From: Prauserella muralis
GTDB lineage: Bacteria; Actinomycetota; Actinomycetes; Mycobacteriales; Pseudonocardiaceae
Direction of reading: 5' to 3'
Assembly (NCBI RefSeq): GCF_003202285.1
Contig: NZ_MASW01000006.1
Coordinates: 62,001 to 126,000, forward strand
Length of the DNA: 64,000 nt
The position numbers and the translations under genes were made by a program. Shown piece after piece: positions 43,611-51,818 of the stretch. The notes under the pieces are model-generated. The model worked only from the letters and a program-made list of their open reading frames with translations. It did not search any database and was not told where the DNA came from. Each line of letters begins with the position of its first letter. Positions within the stretch are counted from its first letter, which is position 1.

Positions 43611-44708
43611 TCAGTCCTCCCAGCGGAAGATCTTCGCGGCCACCAGTCCGACGACGGCGGTGAATCCGATGAGGACGAGCGCGGGCACGAGCAGCGCTTC
43701 GACTCCCTGACCGCGCACCATGACGTCGAGCATGCCCTCGTTGAGGTGCCGCATCGGCAGCACCCACGACACGTCCTGCAGCCAGCCCGGCATGGACTCG
43801 GTCGGGAAGAACGCACCGGAGAGGAACGCCATCGGCAGGGTGATCAGGTTCGCCACGCCGCTGGCCGCCTCCTCGGTCTTGCAGAACGCTCCGACGAGCA
43901 TGCCGATCGAGAAGAACGCCAGCGTGCCGAGCACCAGCAGCGGAATGGCGAGCCACCACTGCCCGGTGAGCTGGAGCCCGAACATCGGCAGCAGCGCGAC
44001 GCCGAGGAACACGCCGAACTGGAGCACGGCGACGCCGAGCGAGACCACGACGCGGGAGGTGAGCACCGTCACCGGCCGCACGGGGGCCAGCCGCAGCCTG
44101 CGCAGCACCTGCTTCTTGCGCCAGTTGACGAAGGTCAGCGCCGCACCGAACACCGCGGCGATCGCCACGGCCCACGACAGGAACCCCGGCGCCATGTACT
44201 GGATGGCCTCGAGCGACTCGTCCTCCACCTGCGCCGCGTTCAGCGTGAACGTCGGTGGCTGCCCGGTGGCGGCGACGTTGGCCTGGCTGACGATGCCGTT
44301 GACGAGCCCGAGCACCGTGCCGGCCTGGTTCTGGTCGCTGGCCGCATAGCGCAGCGTCACCGTGTCGCCGTTCTGCGTGACGTACGCGGGCAGGTCACCC
44401 TCGCGCACCTGCCGTTCGGCCTCGGCGGGCGAGTCGAGGCGCTCCAGCTCCGCCACGCCGGAGCGGTCGAGCGCGGTGATCACCGGGCCTTCGCCGACCA
44501 CGCCGATCTTCGGTTTCGACTCGCCGGCGTCGGCGAAGATCAGGCCGAAGATCACCAGGAACATGAGCGGGAACAGGAAGGTGAAGAACAGCGTCGCCTT
44601 GTCGCGGATGAAGCCCTTGAACATGGCCGTCGACAGCGCCCGGAACGACGCCGACGGCGCGACGGCCGGTGCCGTGCGGTTCTCGGCCGGGCTCTCGGTG
44701 ACGGTCAT
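43611..44708 (-). CDS. ABC-2 type exporter permease (large extracytoplasmic domain)
   Basis: A 365-residue permease of the ABC-2/YhgE-type architecture. A first helix at about 38-60 (ATLFFTFLFPLMFLVIFGLIF) is followed by a long external domain (about 65-190) and then five helices near the C-terminus. Motifs are FVNWRKKQVLRRLRLAPVRP and LITLPMAFLSGAFFPTESMP. It overlaps the ATPase stop by ATGA and forms a two-component exporter with it. A clear hairpin terminates the operon. Confidence 0.88.
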   Translation of the reverse strand: MTVTESPAENRTAPAVAPSASFRALSTAMFKGFIRDKATLFFTFLFPLMFLVIFGLIFADAGESKPKIGVVGEGPVITALDRSGVAELERLDSPAEAERQVREGDLPAYVTQNGDTVTLRYAASDQNQAGTVLGLVNGIVSQANVAATGQPPTFTLNAAQVEDESLEAIQYMAPGFLSWAVAIAAVFGAALTFVNWRKKQVLRRLRLAPVRPVTVLTSRVVVSLGVAVLQFGVFLGVALLPMFGLQLTGQWWLAIPLLVLGTLAFFSIGMLVGAFCKTEEAASGVANLITLPMAFLSGAFFPTESMPGWLQDVSWVLPMRHLNEGMLDVMVRGQGVEALLVPALVLIGFTAVVGLVAAKIFRWED

Positions 44709-45613
44709 GCCCGGTACTCCCGTCCCGTCAGGTCGAGAAAGACGTCCTCGAGGGTGGCCGTGCGCACCTGCAGCCCGCCCAGCGTGCCACGCTCGGCGAG
44801 GGCGGAAAGCAGCGGCGCGGCGGTGCGCGTCGAGATGGTCAGCGACTGCTCGTCCTCGGTGACGGAGTCGGCGCCGGGCAGCACGCGCGCCTGCTCGGCG
44901 GGCAGCACGCCCCGTTCGAGAATCACCCGGGTCGCCGCGTCGAGGTCGCGCACGAGGCGGGCGGGTGCGTCGAGGGCCAGGATGCGGCCGTGGTCCATGA
45001 TGGCGACCCGATCGCACAGGACCTCGGCCTCGTCGAGGTAGTGGGTCGTGTAGACGATCGTCTTGCCGCGGGCCTGCACTTCCCGAAGGACGTCCCACAG
45101 ATTGCGGCGGGCCTGGGGGTCGAGCGCGGCGGTGGGCTCGTCGAGGAACACGACGTCGGGGTCGTGCACGAGCGCGCACGCGATGGACAGCCGCTGCCGC
45201 TGGCCTCCGGAGAGCTTGGCCTCCGGGGTGGAGGCCTTGTCGGACAGGCCCACCAGCTCCAGCATCTCGCCGACCCGCGCGGACCCGACGCCGTAGAGGG
45301 CGCCGAAGGTCTCCAGCTGCTCCCGCGCGGTGAGCCGTTCGAAGAACGCCGACGCCTGCAGCTGCACGCCGATTCTCGGCAGCAGCGCCAGATTGCGCGG
45401 CCAGGGTGCCTCACCCAGCAGCCGGACGCTGCCCGCGTCGGGTTCGCGCAGCCCTTCCGCGATCTCCAGTGTGGTGGTCTTGCCCGCGCCGTTCGGGCCG
45501 AGGATGCCGAAGAACTCCCCCTCGGAGACCTCGAACGACACGCCGTCGACGGCCACGAGGTCCCCGTATCTCTTGTACAGCCCGCTCACGGCGAGGGCTG
45601 GTCCGATCCCCAT
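44705..45613 (-). CDS. ABC exporter ATP-binding protein (DrrA/NodI-like)
   Basis: A 302-residue ATPase. Walker A GPNGAGKTTTLEIAEG is at about 39-54, signature LSGGQRQRLSIACAL, Walker B VVFLDEPTAALDPQARR, and H-loop TTHYLDEAEV. A C-terminal accessory region of about 80 residues follows. Coupled to the permease through ATGA. The neighbourhood gives no hint of the exported compound. Confidence 0.9.
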   Translation of the reverse strand: MGIGPALAVSGLYKRYGDLVAVDGVSFEVSEGEFFGILGPNGAGKTTTLEIAEGLREPDAGSVRLLGEAPWPRNLALLPRIGVQLQASAFFERLTAREQLETFGALYGVGSARVGEMLELVGLSDKASTPEAKLSGGQRQRLSIACALVHDPDVVFLDEPTAALDPQARRNLWDVLREVQARGKTIVYTTHYLDEAEVLCDRVAIMDHGRILALDAPARLVRDLDAATRVILERGVLPAEQARVLPGADSVTEDEQSLTISTRTAAPLLSALAERGTLGGLQVRTATLEDVFLDLTGREYRA

Positions 45614-45738
45614 GAGGGCAGGCTAGTGACGCCGCCGCGGCCGGTCGGGCCGTTCGATCGGGAAATCCGAACACGATTCGGCCTCGATGGGCTGACAGGT
45701 TGACAGCGGGCGGGTGCACCAGGTCCAATCGATTCGCT

Positions 45739-46764
45739 ATGACAACGTTGTCACCCAGCGCCGGCTCCCGACGCGCCACGATGACCGACGTGGCGCGGCT
45801 CGCCCGCGTGAGCATCAAGACGGTGTCCCGGGTGGTCAACGGCGAGCCCGGCGTGCACCCGGACACCGCCGCACGCGTACACGAGGCCATCGACCGCCTC
45901 GGCTTCCGCAGGCACGCGGGGGCCAGCACGCTGCGGCGCGGCACCGCCACCGGGACTCTCGGGCTGGTCGTCGAGGACGTCGGCAACCCGTTCTACTCCG
46001 AGCTCAACCGTGCCGTGGAACGCGTGGCGGCCGCGCACGGCAGCCAGGTGCTCACCGGCTCCTCCGACAGCACGCCCGACCGGGAGCGGGAACTGGCGCT
46101 GGAGTTCTGCGCGCGCCGGGTCGACGGCCTGCTGGTGGTGCCCTCGGGTGAGCGGCACTCCTACCTGGCCGCCGAGCAGCGAGCGGGCACGCCGGTGGTG
46201 TTCGTCGACCGGCCGGGCGGTGAGCTGGCCGCCGATGCGGTGCTCGTCGACAACGCGGGCGGCACCGCCGAGGCCGTCGCTCATCTCGCGGCGCGCGGGC
46301 ATCGCCGGATCGCCTTCCTCGGCGACGATGCGGGCCTGTTCACCGCCCGCGAGCGCCTGCGCGGCTTCCGGGAGGGCTGCGCGAAGGCCGGGGTGCCCTA
46401 CGACGAGCGGCTGGTGCGGCTGCACCGGCCCACCGAGCGCGGGGTCGGCGAGGCGGCACGCGCCGTGCTGGACGGTCCCGGCGCCGCCACGGCCGTCGTC
46501 ACCGGCAACAACCGTGTCACGGTGCACCTGCTGCGGGCCCTCGCCACCCGGGCGCGCAGGCCCGCGCTGGTCGGCTTCGACGACTTCGAGCTGGCCGACC
46601 TGCTCGACCCGCCGGTGTCGGTCATCGCCCACGACGTCGCCGCACTCGGGCGAACGGCGGCCGAGCTGCTGTTCGCCAGGGCACACGGCGACACCTCACC
46701 CCCCAGAAAGGTTGTGCTGCCCGTGCGTCTCGTTCCCCGCGGTTCCGGTGAGGTGCCCGCATGA
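45739..46764 (+). CDS. LacI-family transcriptional regulator
   Basis: A 341-residue LacI/GalR protein. The N-terminal HTH reads MTDVARLARVSIKTVSRVVNGEPGVHPDTAARV (about 15-47), with hinge RRHAGASTLRRG. The periplasmic-binding-like core follows (LGLVVEDVGNPFYSELNRAVE, VVFVDRP, HRRIAFLGDD, ALVGFDDFELADLL). The start codon is inside a perfect operator-type palindrome, so autorepression is very likely. Its last bases overlap the ATG of the isomerase-like gene, making a regulator-enzyme operon. Inducer probably a sugar or sugar phosphate. Confidence 0.92.
   Translation: MTTLSPSAGSRRATMTDVARLARVSIKTVSRVVNGEPGVHPDTAARVHEAIDRLGFRRHAGASTLRRGTATGTLGLVVEDVGNPFYSELNRAVERVAAAHGSQVLTGSSDSTPDRERELALEFCARRVDGLLVVPSGERHSYLAAEQRAGTPVVFVDRPGGELAADAVLVDNAGGTAEAVAHLAARGHRRIAFLGDDAGLFTARERLRGFREGCAKAGVPYDERLVRLHRPTERGVGEAARAVLDGPGAATAVVTGNNRVTVHLLRALATRARRPALVGFDDFELADLLDPPVSVIAHDVAALGRTAAELLFARAHGDTSPPRKVVLPVRLVPRGSGEVPA
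45740..45753. promoter_or_regulatory. LacI-type operator across the start codon
   Basis: TGACAACGTTGTCA, a perfect 14-bp palindrome with the central CG typical of LacI-family operators, begins at the second base of the ATG. A TTGACA (45700-45705) upstream may be the -35 box. Binding here would block the regulator's own transcription or translation. Confidence 0.75.
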
Positions 46765-47810
46765 CGGCGTTCTCCGGATCAGCCGAATCGTCCGCTCCTG
46801 CCGGGCCGGTCCGGCTGCCCGCCAACCAGCCGCGCCAGTTCTACCGGGGTGGCGCGGCCATCGCGGCGCTGCGCGGCCACGGCGCGGCGCGGGAGGACGG
46901 CCCCGAGGACTGGGTCGCCTCCACCACCCCGCGCTTCGGCAAGGACACCGACGGGCTGAGCACGCTGCCCGACGGCAGGCTGCTGCGGGACGCGGTGCGT
47001 GCCGACCCGCGCGGCTGGCTCGGCGAGGCGCACGTGGCGGCGTTCGGCGACTCGACGGCCCTGCTGGTGAAGCTGCTCGACGCGGGCCAGCGGCTGCCGG
47101 TGCATTTCCATCCGGACGACGCGTTCGCGCGGCGGCACTTCGACTCGCACTTCGGCAAGACCGAGGCGTGGATCGTGGTCGGCACCAGCGGCGAGGACCC
47201 GACTGTCTACGCCGGGTTCCGGCACACCCAGTCGGAGCGGGTGGTGGCCGACTGGGTGCGCGACCAGGACGCGCCCGCCATGCTCGGCGCGCTCAACAGC
47301 ATCCGGGTGCGGCCCGGCGACACCGTGCACATTCCCGCCGGGCTGCCACACGCGATCGGCGCCGGGGTGTTCGTGGTGGAGCTGCAGCAGCCGACCGACT
47401 TCTCGCTCACCCTGGAGTGGCGGGATTTCCTGGCCGCCCCGGAGAACGGGCACCTCGGCCTCGGCTTCGACACCGCGTTGCGGGCGCTCGACACCACGGG
47501 CTGGGACGCCGAGCGGCTCCGCACGATCGTGCGCGACACCGCGGAGGATCGGGCGTCCACAGTGGAGCTGCTGGCGGGCGGCGCGCGCGGCTTCTTCCGC
47601 GCCGACCGGCTGGCACCCGGCACCGGGCCCGTGGCGCTGGACCCCTCGTTCGCGGTACTCGTGGTACTCGACGGCGAGGGCACGCTGCGGACCGCCCGCG
47701 GCAACCATCCGATCGGCAGGGGCGAGACGCTGGTCGTCCCCCATGCGGCGGGCGAACTGGAACTGTCGGGCACGGTGACCGTGATCCGCTGCCGCCCACC
47801 GGCCCCCTGA
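46761..47810 (+). CDS. Class I phosphomannose isomerase-like cupin protein
   Basis: A 349-residue zinc cupin of the mannose-6-phosphate isomerase type. HFHPDDAFARRHF and the following FGKTEAWIVVG hold the metal ligands of the active cupin. VRPGDTVHIPAGLPHAIG supplies further His residues, and VELQQPTDFSLTLEWRDF completes the core. It overlaps the LacI stop by ATGA. The N-terminus (SAPAGPVRLPANQPRQFYRGG) is unusual, so the natural sugar phosphate could be something other than mannose. A large hairpin (R5) follows. Confidence 0.85.
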   Translation: MTAFSGSAESSAPAGPVRLPANQPRQFYRGGAAIAALRGHGAAREDGPEDWVASTTPRFGKDTDGLSTLPDGRLLRDAVRADPRGWLGEAHVAAFGDSTALLVKLLDAGQRLPVHFHPDDAFARRHFDSHFGKTEAWIVVGTSGEDPTVYAGFRHTQSERVVADWVRDQDAPAMLGALNSIRVRPGDTVHIPAGLPHAIGAGVFVVELQQPTDFSLTLEWRDFLAAPENGHLGLGFDTALRALDTTGWDAERLRTIVRDTAEDRASTVELLAGGARGFFRADRLAPGTGPVALDPSFAVLVVLDGEGTLRTARGNHPIGRGETLVVPHAAGELELSGTVTVIRCRPPAP

Positions 47811-47828
47811 CCACCTCGCCGAATGCGG

Positions 47829-47876
47829 GAGCAAGGACCTTTACTCCCGCCAAACGAGAGTAAAGGTCCCTTGCTC
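47829..47876. terminator. Long-stem bidirectional hairpin R5
   Basis: Left arm GAGCAAGGACCTTTACTC (47829-47846) and right arm GAGTAAAGGTCCCTTGCTC (47858-47876) pair over 18 bp with a single bulged base. The loop is 11 nt. It lies 18 nt beyond the isomerase stop and 33 nt from the convergent PEP-mutase-family stop. The words differ from those of the other stop-adjacent repeats, but the placement is the same. AT content of the stem is high for this genome. Confidence 0.85.
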
Positions 47877-47909
47877 ACCTCTCGGGGGCGTGCATCCGGC
47901 GCGGTGGGC

Positions 47910-48656
47910 TCAGTAGGGCGGGGTGCCGCGGGCCAGCGCGGCGAGGTGCTCCTTCAGCCAGGTGCGGGCGGCCTGCCAGAGCCCTCCGCCCAGCGAGATC
48001 CGGGCGACACCCAGTTCGGCGAGCGCGGCGGGGCCGGGCATGCCGGGCAGGTAGGTGACGTTGACGGCGGCCGGGCGCACCGCCTCGGTGAACTCGGCGA
48101 TCACGGCGGGGTCGGTCAGGTGGATCGGGTACACGCAGTCGGCCCCGGCCTCCAGATAGCGGCGGGCCCGGTCGAGCGCGTCGGCCAGTACCGCGCGGGG
48201 ATCCTGCGCGGCGAGAAAGACGTCGATGCGCGCGTTGAGCACCAGCGCGCCGCCCGCCGCGGCGCGGACGGCCGCCAGCCGCTCCGCCTGCTCCTCCGCC
48301 GGGCGCAGGGTCCCGGTCGCGTGGTCGGTGTCCTCCAGGTTGCAGCCCGCCGCTCCGGCCTCCAGCAGCCGCCCGGCCACCTCGGCCGGCGCCAGCCCGT
48401 AGCCGGACTCGGCGTCCACCGTCACCGGCACCGACACCGCCCGCGCGATCCGCGCCGCCGCGGCGAACATCTCCTGCCGCGGCGCCTGCTCCCCGTCGCC
48501 GTAGCCGAGCGAGCGGGCGACGGCCACCGAACTCGTCGCCACCGCGCCGAACCCGGCGGCCTCCACCAGTCGCGCCGTGTCGGCGTCCCAGACGTTGGGC
48601 AGCACCAGCGGGCGGCCCGGCACGTGCAGGTCCCGCAGCGGCGTCGGCGCCGTCAC
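47910..48656 (-). CDS. Isocitrate lyase/PEP mutase superfamily enzyme
   Basis: A 248-residue TIM-barrel enzyme. RPLVLPNVWDADTARLVEAAG is the usual N-terminal strand-helix pair, VPVTVDAESGYG and GAAGCNLEDTDH contain the Asp/Glu metal and acid-base ligands (the KKCGH loop of isocitrate lyase is absent), and NARIDVFL and ADCVYPIHL complete the barrel. The branch includes phosphonomutase, oxaloacetate-hydrolase-like and methylisocitrate-lyase-like members; substrate unknown. GTG start overlaps the AhpD-like stop by GTGA. Confidence 0.85.
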   Translation of the reverse strand: MTAPTPLRDLHVPGRPLVLPNVWDADTARLVEAAGFGAVATSSVAVARSLGYGDGEQAPRQEMFAAAARIARAVSVPVTVDAESGYGLAPAEVAGRLLEAGAAGCNLEDTDHATGTLRPAEEQAERLAAVRAAAGGALVLNARIDVFLAAQDPRAVLADALDRARRYLEAGADCVYPIHLTDPAVIAEFTEAVRPAAVNVTYLPGMPGPAALAELGVARISLGGGLWQAARTWLKEHLAALARGTPPY

Positions 48657-49117
48657 GCCGGTTCCGTGGGCAGCGGCTTGCGGCTGGTGACGCCCAGCCG
48701 GTTCCAGGCGTTGATCGCCGTGGCCGCCCACGCCACCACCGCGTACTGCTCCTGGGTGAACGCCGACGTCGCCTGCTCGTAGACGTCGTCGGGCACGTCC
48801 TGGTACTGCGGCAACCGGGTCATCGCGTCGGTCAGCGCCAGCGCGGCCCGCTCCTGCTCGGTGTAGAGGTCGGTCTCGCGCCACGCGCCGAGCAGCACGA
48901 TGCGGCGCTGCGACTCTCCCAGGTTCCTGGCGTCGCGCGAGTGCTGGTCCAGGCAGAAGGCGCAGCCGTTGAGCTGGGACGCCCTGATCTTGACGAGTTC
49001 GATGAGCCGCTGGTCGAGGCCGGCGTCGGCCGCCGCCTTCTCGATGGCCGACTGCAACGTCACCATGGCCCTGCGGGCCTCGGGCAGGGCTGAGCTGAGC
49101 TGAATTCGCGTGGTCAC
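48653..49117 (-). CDS. AhpD-like carboxymuconolactone decarboxylase-family protein
   Basis: A 154-residue alkylhydroperoxidase D-type protein. The CxxC-H active region is intact in NGCAFCLDQHSRDARNLGES (Cys, Cys and His seen), and DLYTEQERAALALTDAMTRL follows. Reduction of peroxides or electrophiles is expected. The GTG at 49117 was preferred; another GTG lies 9 nt upstream. It is divergent from the MocR gene and co-transcribed with the PEP-mutase-family gene by a GTGA overlap. Confidence 0.85.
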   Translation of the reverse strand: MTTRIQLSSALPEARRAMVTLQSAIEKAAADAGLDQRLIELVKIRASQLNGCAFCLDQHSRDARNLGESQRRIVLLGAWRETDLYTEQERAALALTDAMTRLPQYQDVPDDVYEQATSAFTQEQYAVVAWAATAINAWNRLGVTSRKPLPTEPA

Positions 49118-49136
49118 GAGCTTCACGCTAGCCAAG

Positions 49137-49184
49137 ACTGGCCCACGAGTATGGTCCAGTGACGTGGCAGGATCGTGGACCAGT
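49137..49184. promoter_or_regulatory. MocR-type operator with three TGGxCCAGT sites
   Basis: Half-sites TGGGCCAGT (reverse strand, 49145-49137), TGGTCCAGT (49152-49160) and TGGACCAGT (49176-49184). The last two also form an inverted TGGTCCA/TGGACCA pair. The cluster spans the AhpD-like/MocR intergenic region and the MocR start codon, the usual layout for MocR autoregulation. Confidence 0.65.
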
Positions 49185-50549
49185 GTCGGGCCGGACGTCC
49201 ACCTCGACTGGGACCCGCGCACCGGGCGGCAGGGCCTCGCCGACGCGCTGCGCGATGCCGTGCGCACGGGACGGCTGGCCCACGGCAGCGTGGTGCCGTC
49301 CACCCGTGCCCTCGCCGCCGATCTCGGCATCGCCAGGGGAACCGTCACGCGCGTCTACACCGACCTCGCGGCCGAGGGTTACCTGCGGACCCGCCAGGGC
49401 GCGCCCACCACCGTGGCCGCCCACGGCGGTCCTCCGGCGTCGCCGCCGCGCGCCGCCGCGAGCGAGCCCGCCACCCGGTGGAGCCTGCGGCCGGGCAGCC
49501 CGGATCTGTCCGCGTTCCCGCGCACTGACTGGCTGGCCGCCACCCGCCGGGTCCTGCATCGCGCGCCCTCCTCGGCGTTCGGCTACACCGAGGAACGGGG
49601 CGCGAGGCCGCTGCGTGAAGCGCTCGCCCGCTACCTGGCTCGCAGCCGCGGCGTGCTGGCCGACCCGGAGCGCATCGTCGTCTGCGGGGGCTACTCGCAC
49701 GCGATGTTCGTGCTCGCCACGGCCCTGCGGGAACGCGGGGAACGCGACCTCGCCTTCGAGAACCCCTCGCTGTGGATACACCGCGACATCGCGGCCGCAG
49801 CCGGGCTGACGGTCGTTGCCGTGCCGGTGGACGCCGACGGCATCCGCGTGTCCGAACTGGACACCCCGGCGGTGGTGGTGACGCCCGCGCACCAGTACCC
49901 GCTGGGCATGACGCTCGCGCCGGGCAGGCGCAGCGCACTGGCCCGCTGGGCGACGACAACGGGTGGCCTTGTCGTGGAGGACGACTACGACGGCGAGTTC
50001 CGGTTCGACCGGGAGCCGGTCGGCGCGCTGCAGGCCCTCGCGCCCGAGCGCATCGCCTACGCGGGCACCGCCAGCAAGACGCTCGCGCCCGGCCTGCGGC
50101 TGGGCTGGCTGGTGCTGCCGCGCGCGCTCGTCGACCCTGTCCGCGCCGTGCTGACGGCGCAGGGCTGGCGGGCGCCGGTGATGGAGCAGCTGGTGCTGGC
50201 CGAGCTGATCGACTCCGGTGCCTACGACCGGCACGTGCGGCGCCGCCGCACGGCCTACCGGACCCGCCGCGACCGGCTGCTCGCCGCGCTGCCCCGCGCG
50301 CTGAGCCCGCAGGGCATCTCGGCCGGGCTGCAGGTGCTGCTCACCCTGCCGGAGGCGGGCCCGGCCGAACGCGACGTGCTCGCCGCGGCGCGCAGGCACT
50401 CGCTGACCCTGGAGACGCTCGGCCCGCACTGGCACACGCCGGGGCCGCACCGGCAGGGTCTCGTGCTCGGCTACGCGACCCCGGCGGAGCACGCCTTCTC
50501 GGGCGCGGTCGAGGCGCTGAGCCGGACCCTGGCCGACGTGCTCGGCTAG
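49164..50549 (+). CDS. MocR/PdxR-type GntR regulator with aminotransferase domain
   Basis: A regulator of 461 residues. The GntR-type winged helix covers about 20-95 (LADALRDAVRTGRLAHGSVV, STRALAADLGIARGTVTRVY) and a class I aminotransferase fold follows at about 120-460. The PLP region shows VVVTPAHQYPLGM, VVEDDYDGEFRF and the lysine in AGTASKTLAPGLRLGW. PdxR members control vitamin B6 genes, but others control amine or transport genes; here the divergent target is the AhpD/PEP-mutase operon. GTG at 49164. The 98-bp repeat R6 follows the stop. Confidence 0.88.
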   Translation: MAGSWTSVGPDVHLDWDPRTGRQGLADALRDAVRTGRLAHGSVVPSTRALAADLGIARGTVTRVYTDLAAEGYLRTRQGAPTTVAAHGGPPASPPRAAASEPATRWSLRPGSPDLSAFPRTDWLAATRRVLHRAPSSAFGYTEERGARPLREALARYLARSRGVLADPERIVVCGGYSHAMFVLATALRERGERDLAFENPSLWIHRDIAAAAGLTVVAVPVDADGIRVSELDTPAVVVTPAHQYPLGMTLAPGRRSALARWATTTGGLVVEDDYDGEFRFDREPVGALQALAPERIAYAGTASKTLAPGLRLGWLVLPRALVDPVRAVLTAQGWRAPVMEQLVLAELIDSGAYDRHVRRRRTAYRTRRDRLLAALPRALSPQGISAGLQVLLTLPEAGPAERDVLAAARRHSLTLETLGPHWHTPGPHRQGLVLGYATPAEHAFSGAVEALSRTLADVLG

Positions 50550-50570
50550 CACCCCGTGGCCGAGCCGAGG

Positions 50571-50605
50571 GTGCCCTTGGGTACCTGCCGTGTACCCACG
50601 GGCAC
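50571..50605. terminator. Hairpin at the head of the 98-bp repeat
   Basis: GTGCCCTTGGGTAC (50571-50584) and GTACCCACGGGCAC (50592-50605) pair with one mismatch over 14 bp and a 7-nt loop. It begins 21 nt past the MocR stop; later repeat copies keep only the right arm. Confidence 0.65.
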
Positions 50606-50830
50606 CTTCGGCTCGCCACCGCGCGGGGTCCGAAACAGGCTCGCCTACCGTCCCCCACCGAGCCCAAGGGCACCCCGGGCACCTGCCGTGTACCCACGGG
50701 CACCTTCGGCTCGCCACCGCGCGGGGTCCGAAACAGGCTCGCCTACCGTCCCCCACCGAGCCCAAGGGCACCCCGGGCACCTGCCGTGTACCCACGGGCA
50801 CCTTCGGCTCGCCACCGCGCGGGGTCCGAA
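50583..50830. repeat. 98-bp tandem repeat, about 2.5 copies (R6)
   Basis: Copies begin at 50583, 50681 and 50779 (the last truncated at about 50830). The first two are identical by eye, including the starting words ACCTGCCGTGTACCCACGGG. The period is not a multiple of three, so it is not coding. It fills the convergent space between MocR and meaB, 18 nt from the meaB stop. Identical copies indicate a recent expansion and probable length variation between strains. Confidence 0.92.
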
Positions 50831-50848
50831 GCGGGGCTCGGGTTTGCG

Positions 50849-51808
50849 TCAGCCGCCGCGCAGATCGGTCACGAGGGCGTCCGCGGCGGCGTAGGGGTCG
50901 AGCTCCCTGCCGACGACCCGGCTCGCCAGCTCGACGAGCCGGTCGCCGCCGCGCAGCTCCCCCAGCTCGGCCCGCAGCCGCTGCATCGCGATGGCCTCGA
51001 TCTCTCCGCTCGCGCGCGCCGTCCGCCTGCGCTGCAGTTCCCCGTGCTCGCGCAGCCAGTTCTCGTGCTCGCCCAGCGCCCGCAGCACGTCGTCGGCGCC
51101 CTCGCCCTTGGCGGCGACGGTCGGCACGATCGGCTGCCGCCACCGAGGGCCCGCCAGCTCCCTGCGGCCCATCGAGATCAGCTGCCGCAGCTCCCGGATC
51201 GTCACGTCGGCACCGTCCCGGTCGGCCTTGTTGACCACGAACACGTCCGCGATCTCCAGCACCCCGGCCTTGGCCGCCTGGATGCCGTCGCCCATGCCGG
51301 GTGCCAGCAGCACCACCGTGGTGTCGGCGAGCCGCACCACGTCCACTTCGGACTGGCCGACTCCGACCGTCTCGACCAGCACGACGTCGCAACCCGCCGC
51401 GTCGAGCACGCGCACCGCCTGCGGCGTCGCCCAGGCGAGACCGCCGAGATGGCCGCGGGTGGCCATGGAACGGATGAACACGCCAGGGTCGGTGGCGTGC
51501 TCGGTCATCCGGATCCGGTCGCCGAGCAGCGCACCACCGGAGAACGGCGACGAGGGATCGATGGCGAGCACCCCGACCCGCTTGCCCTGCCGCCGCAGCG
51601 CCGAGAGCAGCATCGAGGTCGAGGTCGACTTGCCGACACCCGGCGGCCCGGTGAGCCCGACGACGCGCGCGTGCCCGGTGTGGGGCGTCAGCGCGGCGGC
51701 GACGTCGCGCAGCCGCGGGTGGGCGTCCTCGACCAGCGAGATCAGCCGGGCGACGGCGCGAGGCTCACCGTCCCGCGCCCGCCCGACGAGGCCGGCGACA
51801 TCGAGCAC
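50849..51808 (-). CDS. meaB: Methylmalonyl-CoA mutase-associated G-protein chaperone
   Basis: MeaB/ArgK-type GTPase of 319 residues that loads and protects adenosylcobalamin in acyl-CoA mutases. The P-loop GLTGPPGVGKST is at about 51-62, then GVLAIDPSSPFSGGALLGDRIRM (the typical SIMIBI-class G2-like region), ETVGVGQSEVDV and the guanine motif VVNKADRDG. C-terminal dimer helices follow. It is 10 nt after the thiolase stop, in one operon. In Streptomyces the homologues keep this order (thiolase, meaB next to epimerase and FilP-type genes). Confidence 0.93.
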   Translation of the reverse strand: MLDVAGLVGRARDGEPRAVARLISLVEDAHPRLRDVAAALTPHTGHARVVGLTGPPGVGKSTSTSMLLSALRRQGKRVGVLAIDPSSPFSGGALLGDRIRMTEHATDPGVFIRSMATRGHLGGLAWATPQAVRVLDAAGCDVVLVETVGVGQSEVDVVRLADTTVVLLAPGMGDGIQAAKAGVLEIADVFVVNKADRDGADVTIRELRQLISMGRRELAGPRWRQPIVPTVAAKGEGADDVLRALGEHENWLREHGELQRRRTARASGEIEAIAMQRLRAELGELRGGDRLVELASRVVGRELDPYAAADALVTDLRGG

Positions 51809-51818
51809 GGACCGCTCG

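Noticed and set aside
50583-50830. Protein-coding repeat
   Set aside because: The 98-bp unit breaks frame at each copy and sits between two convergent stops, so it is not coding.
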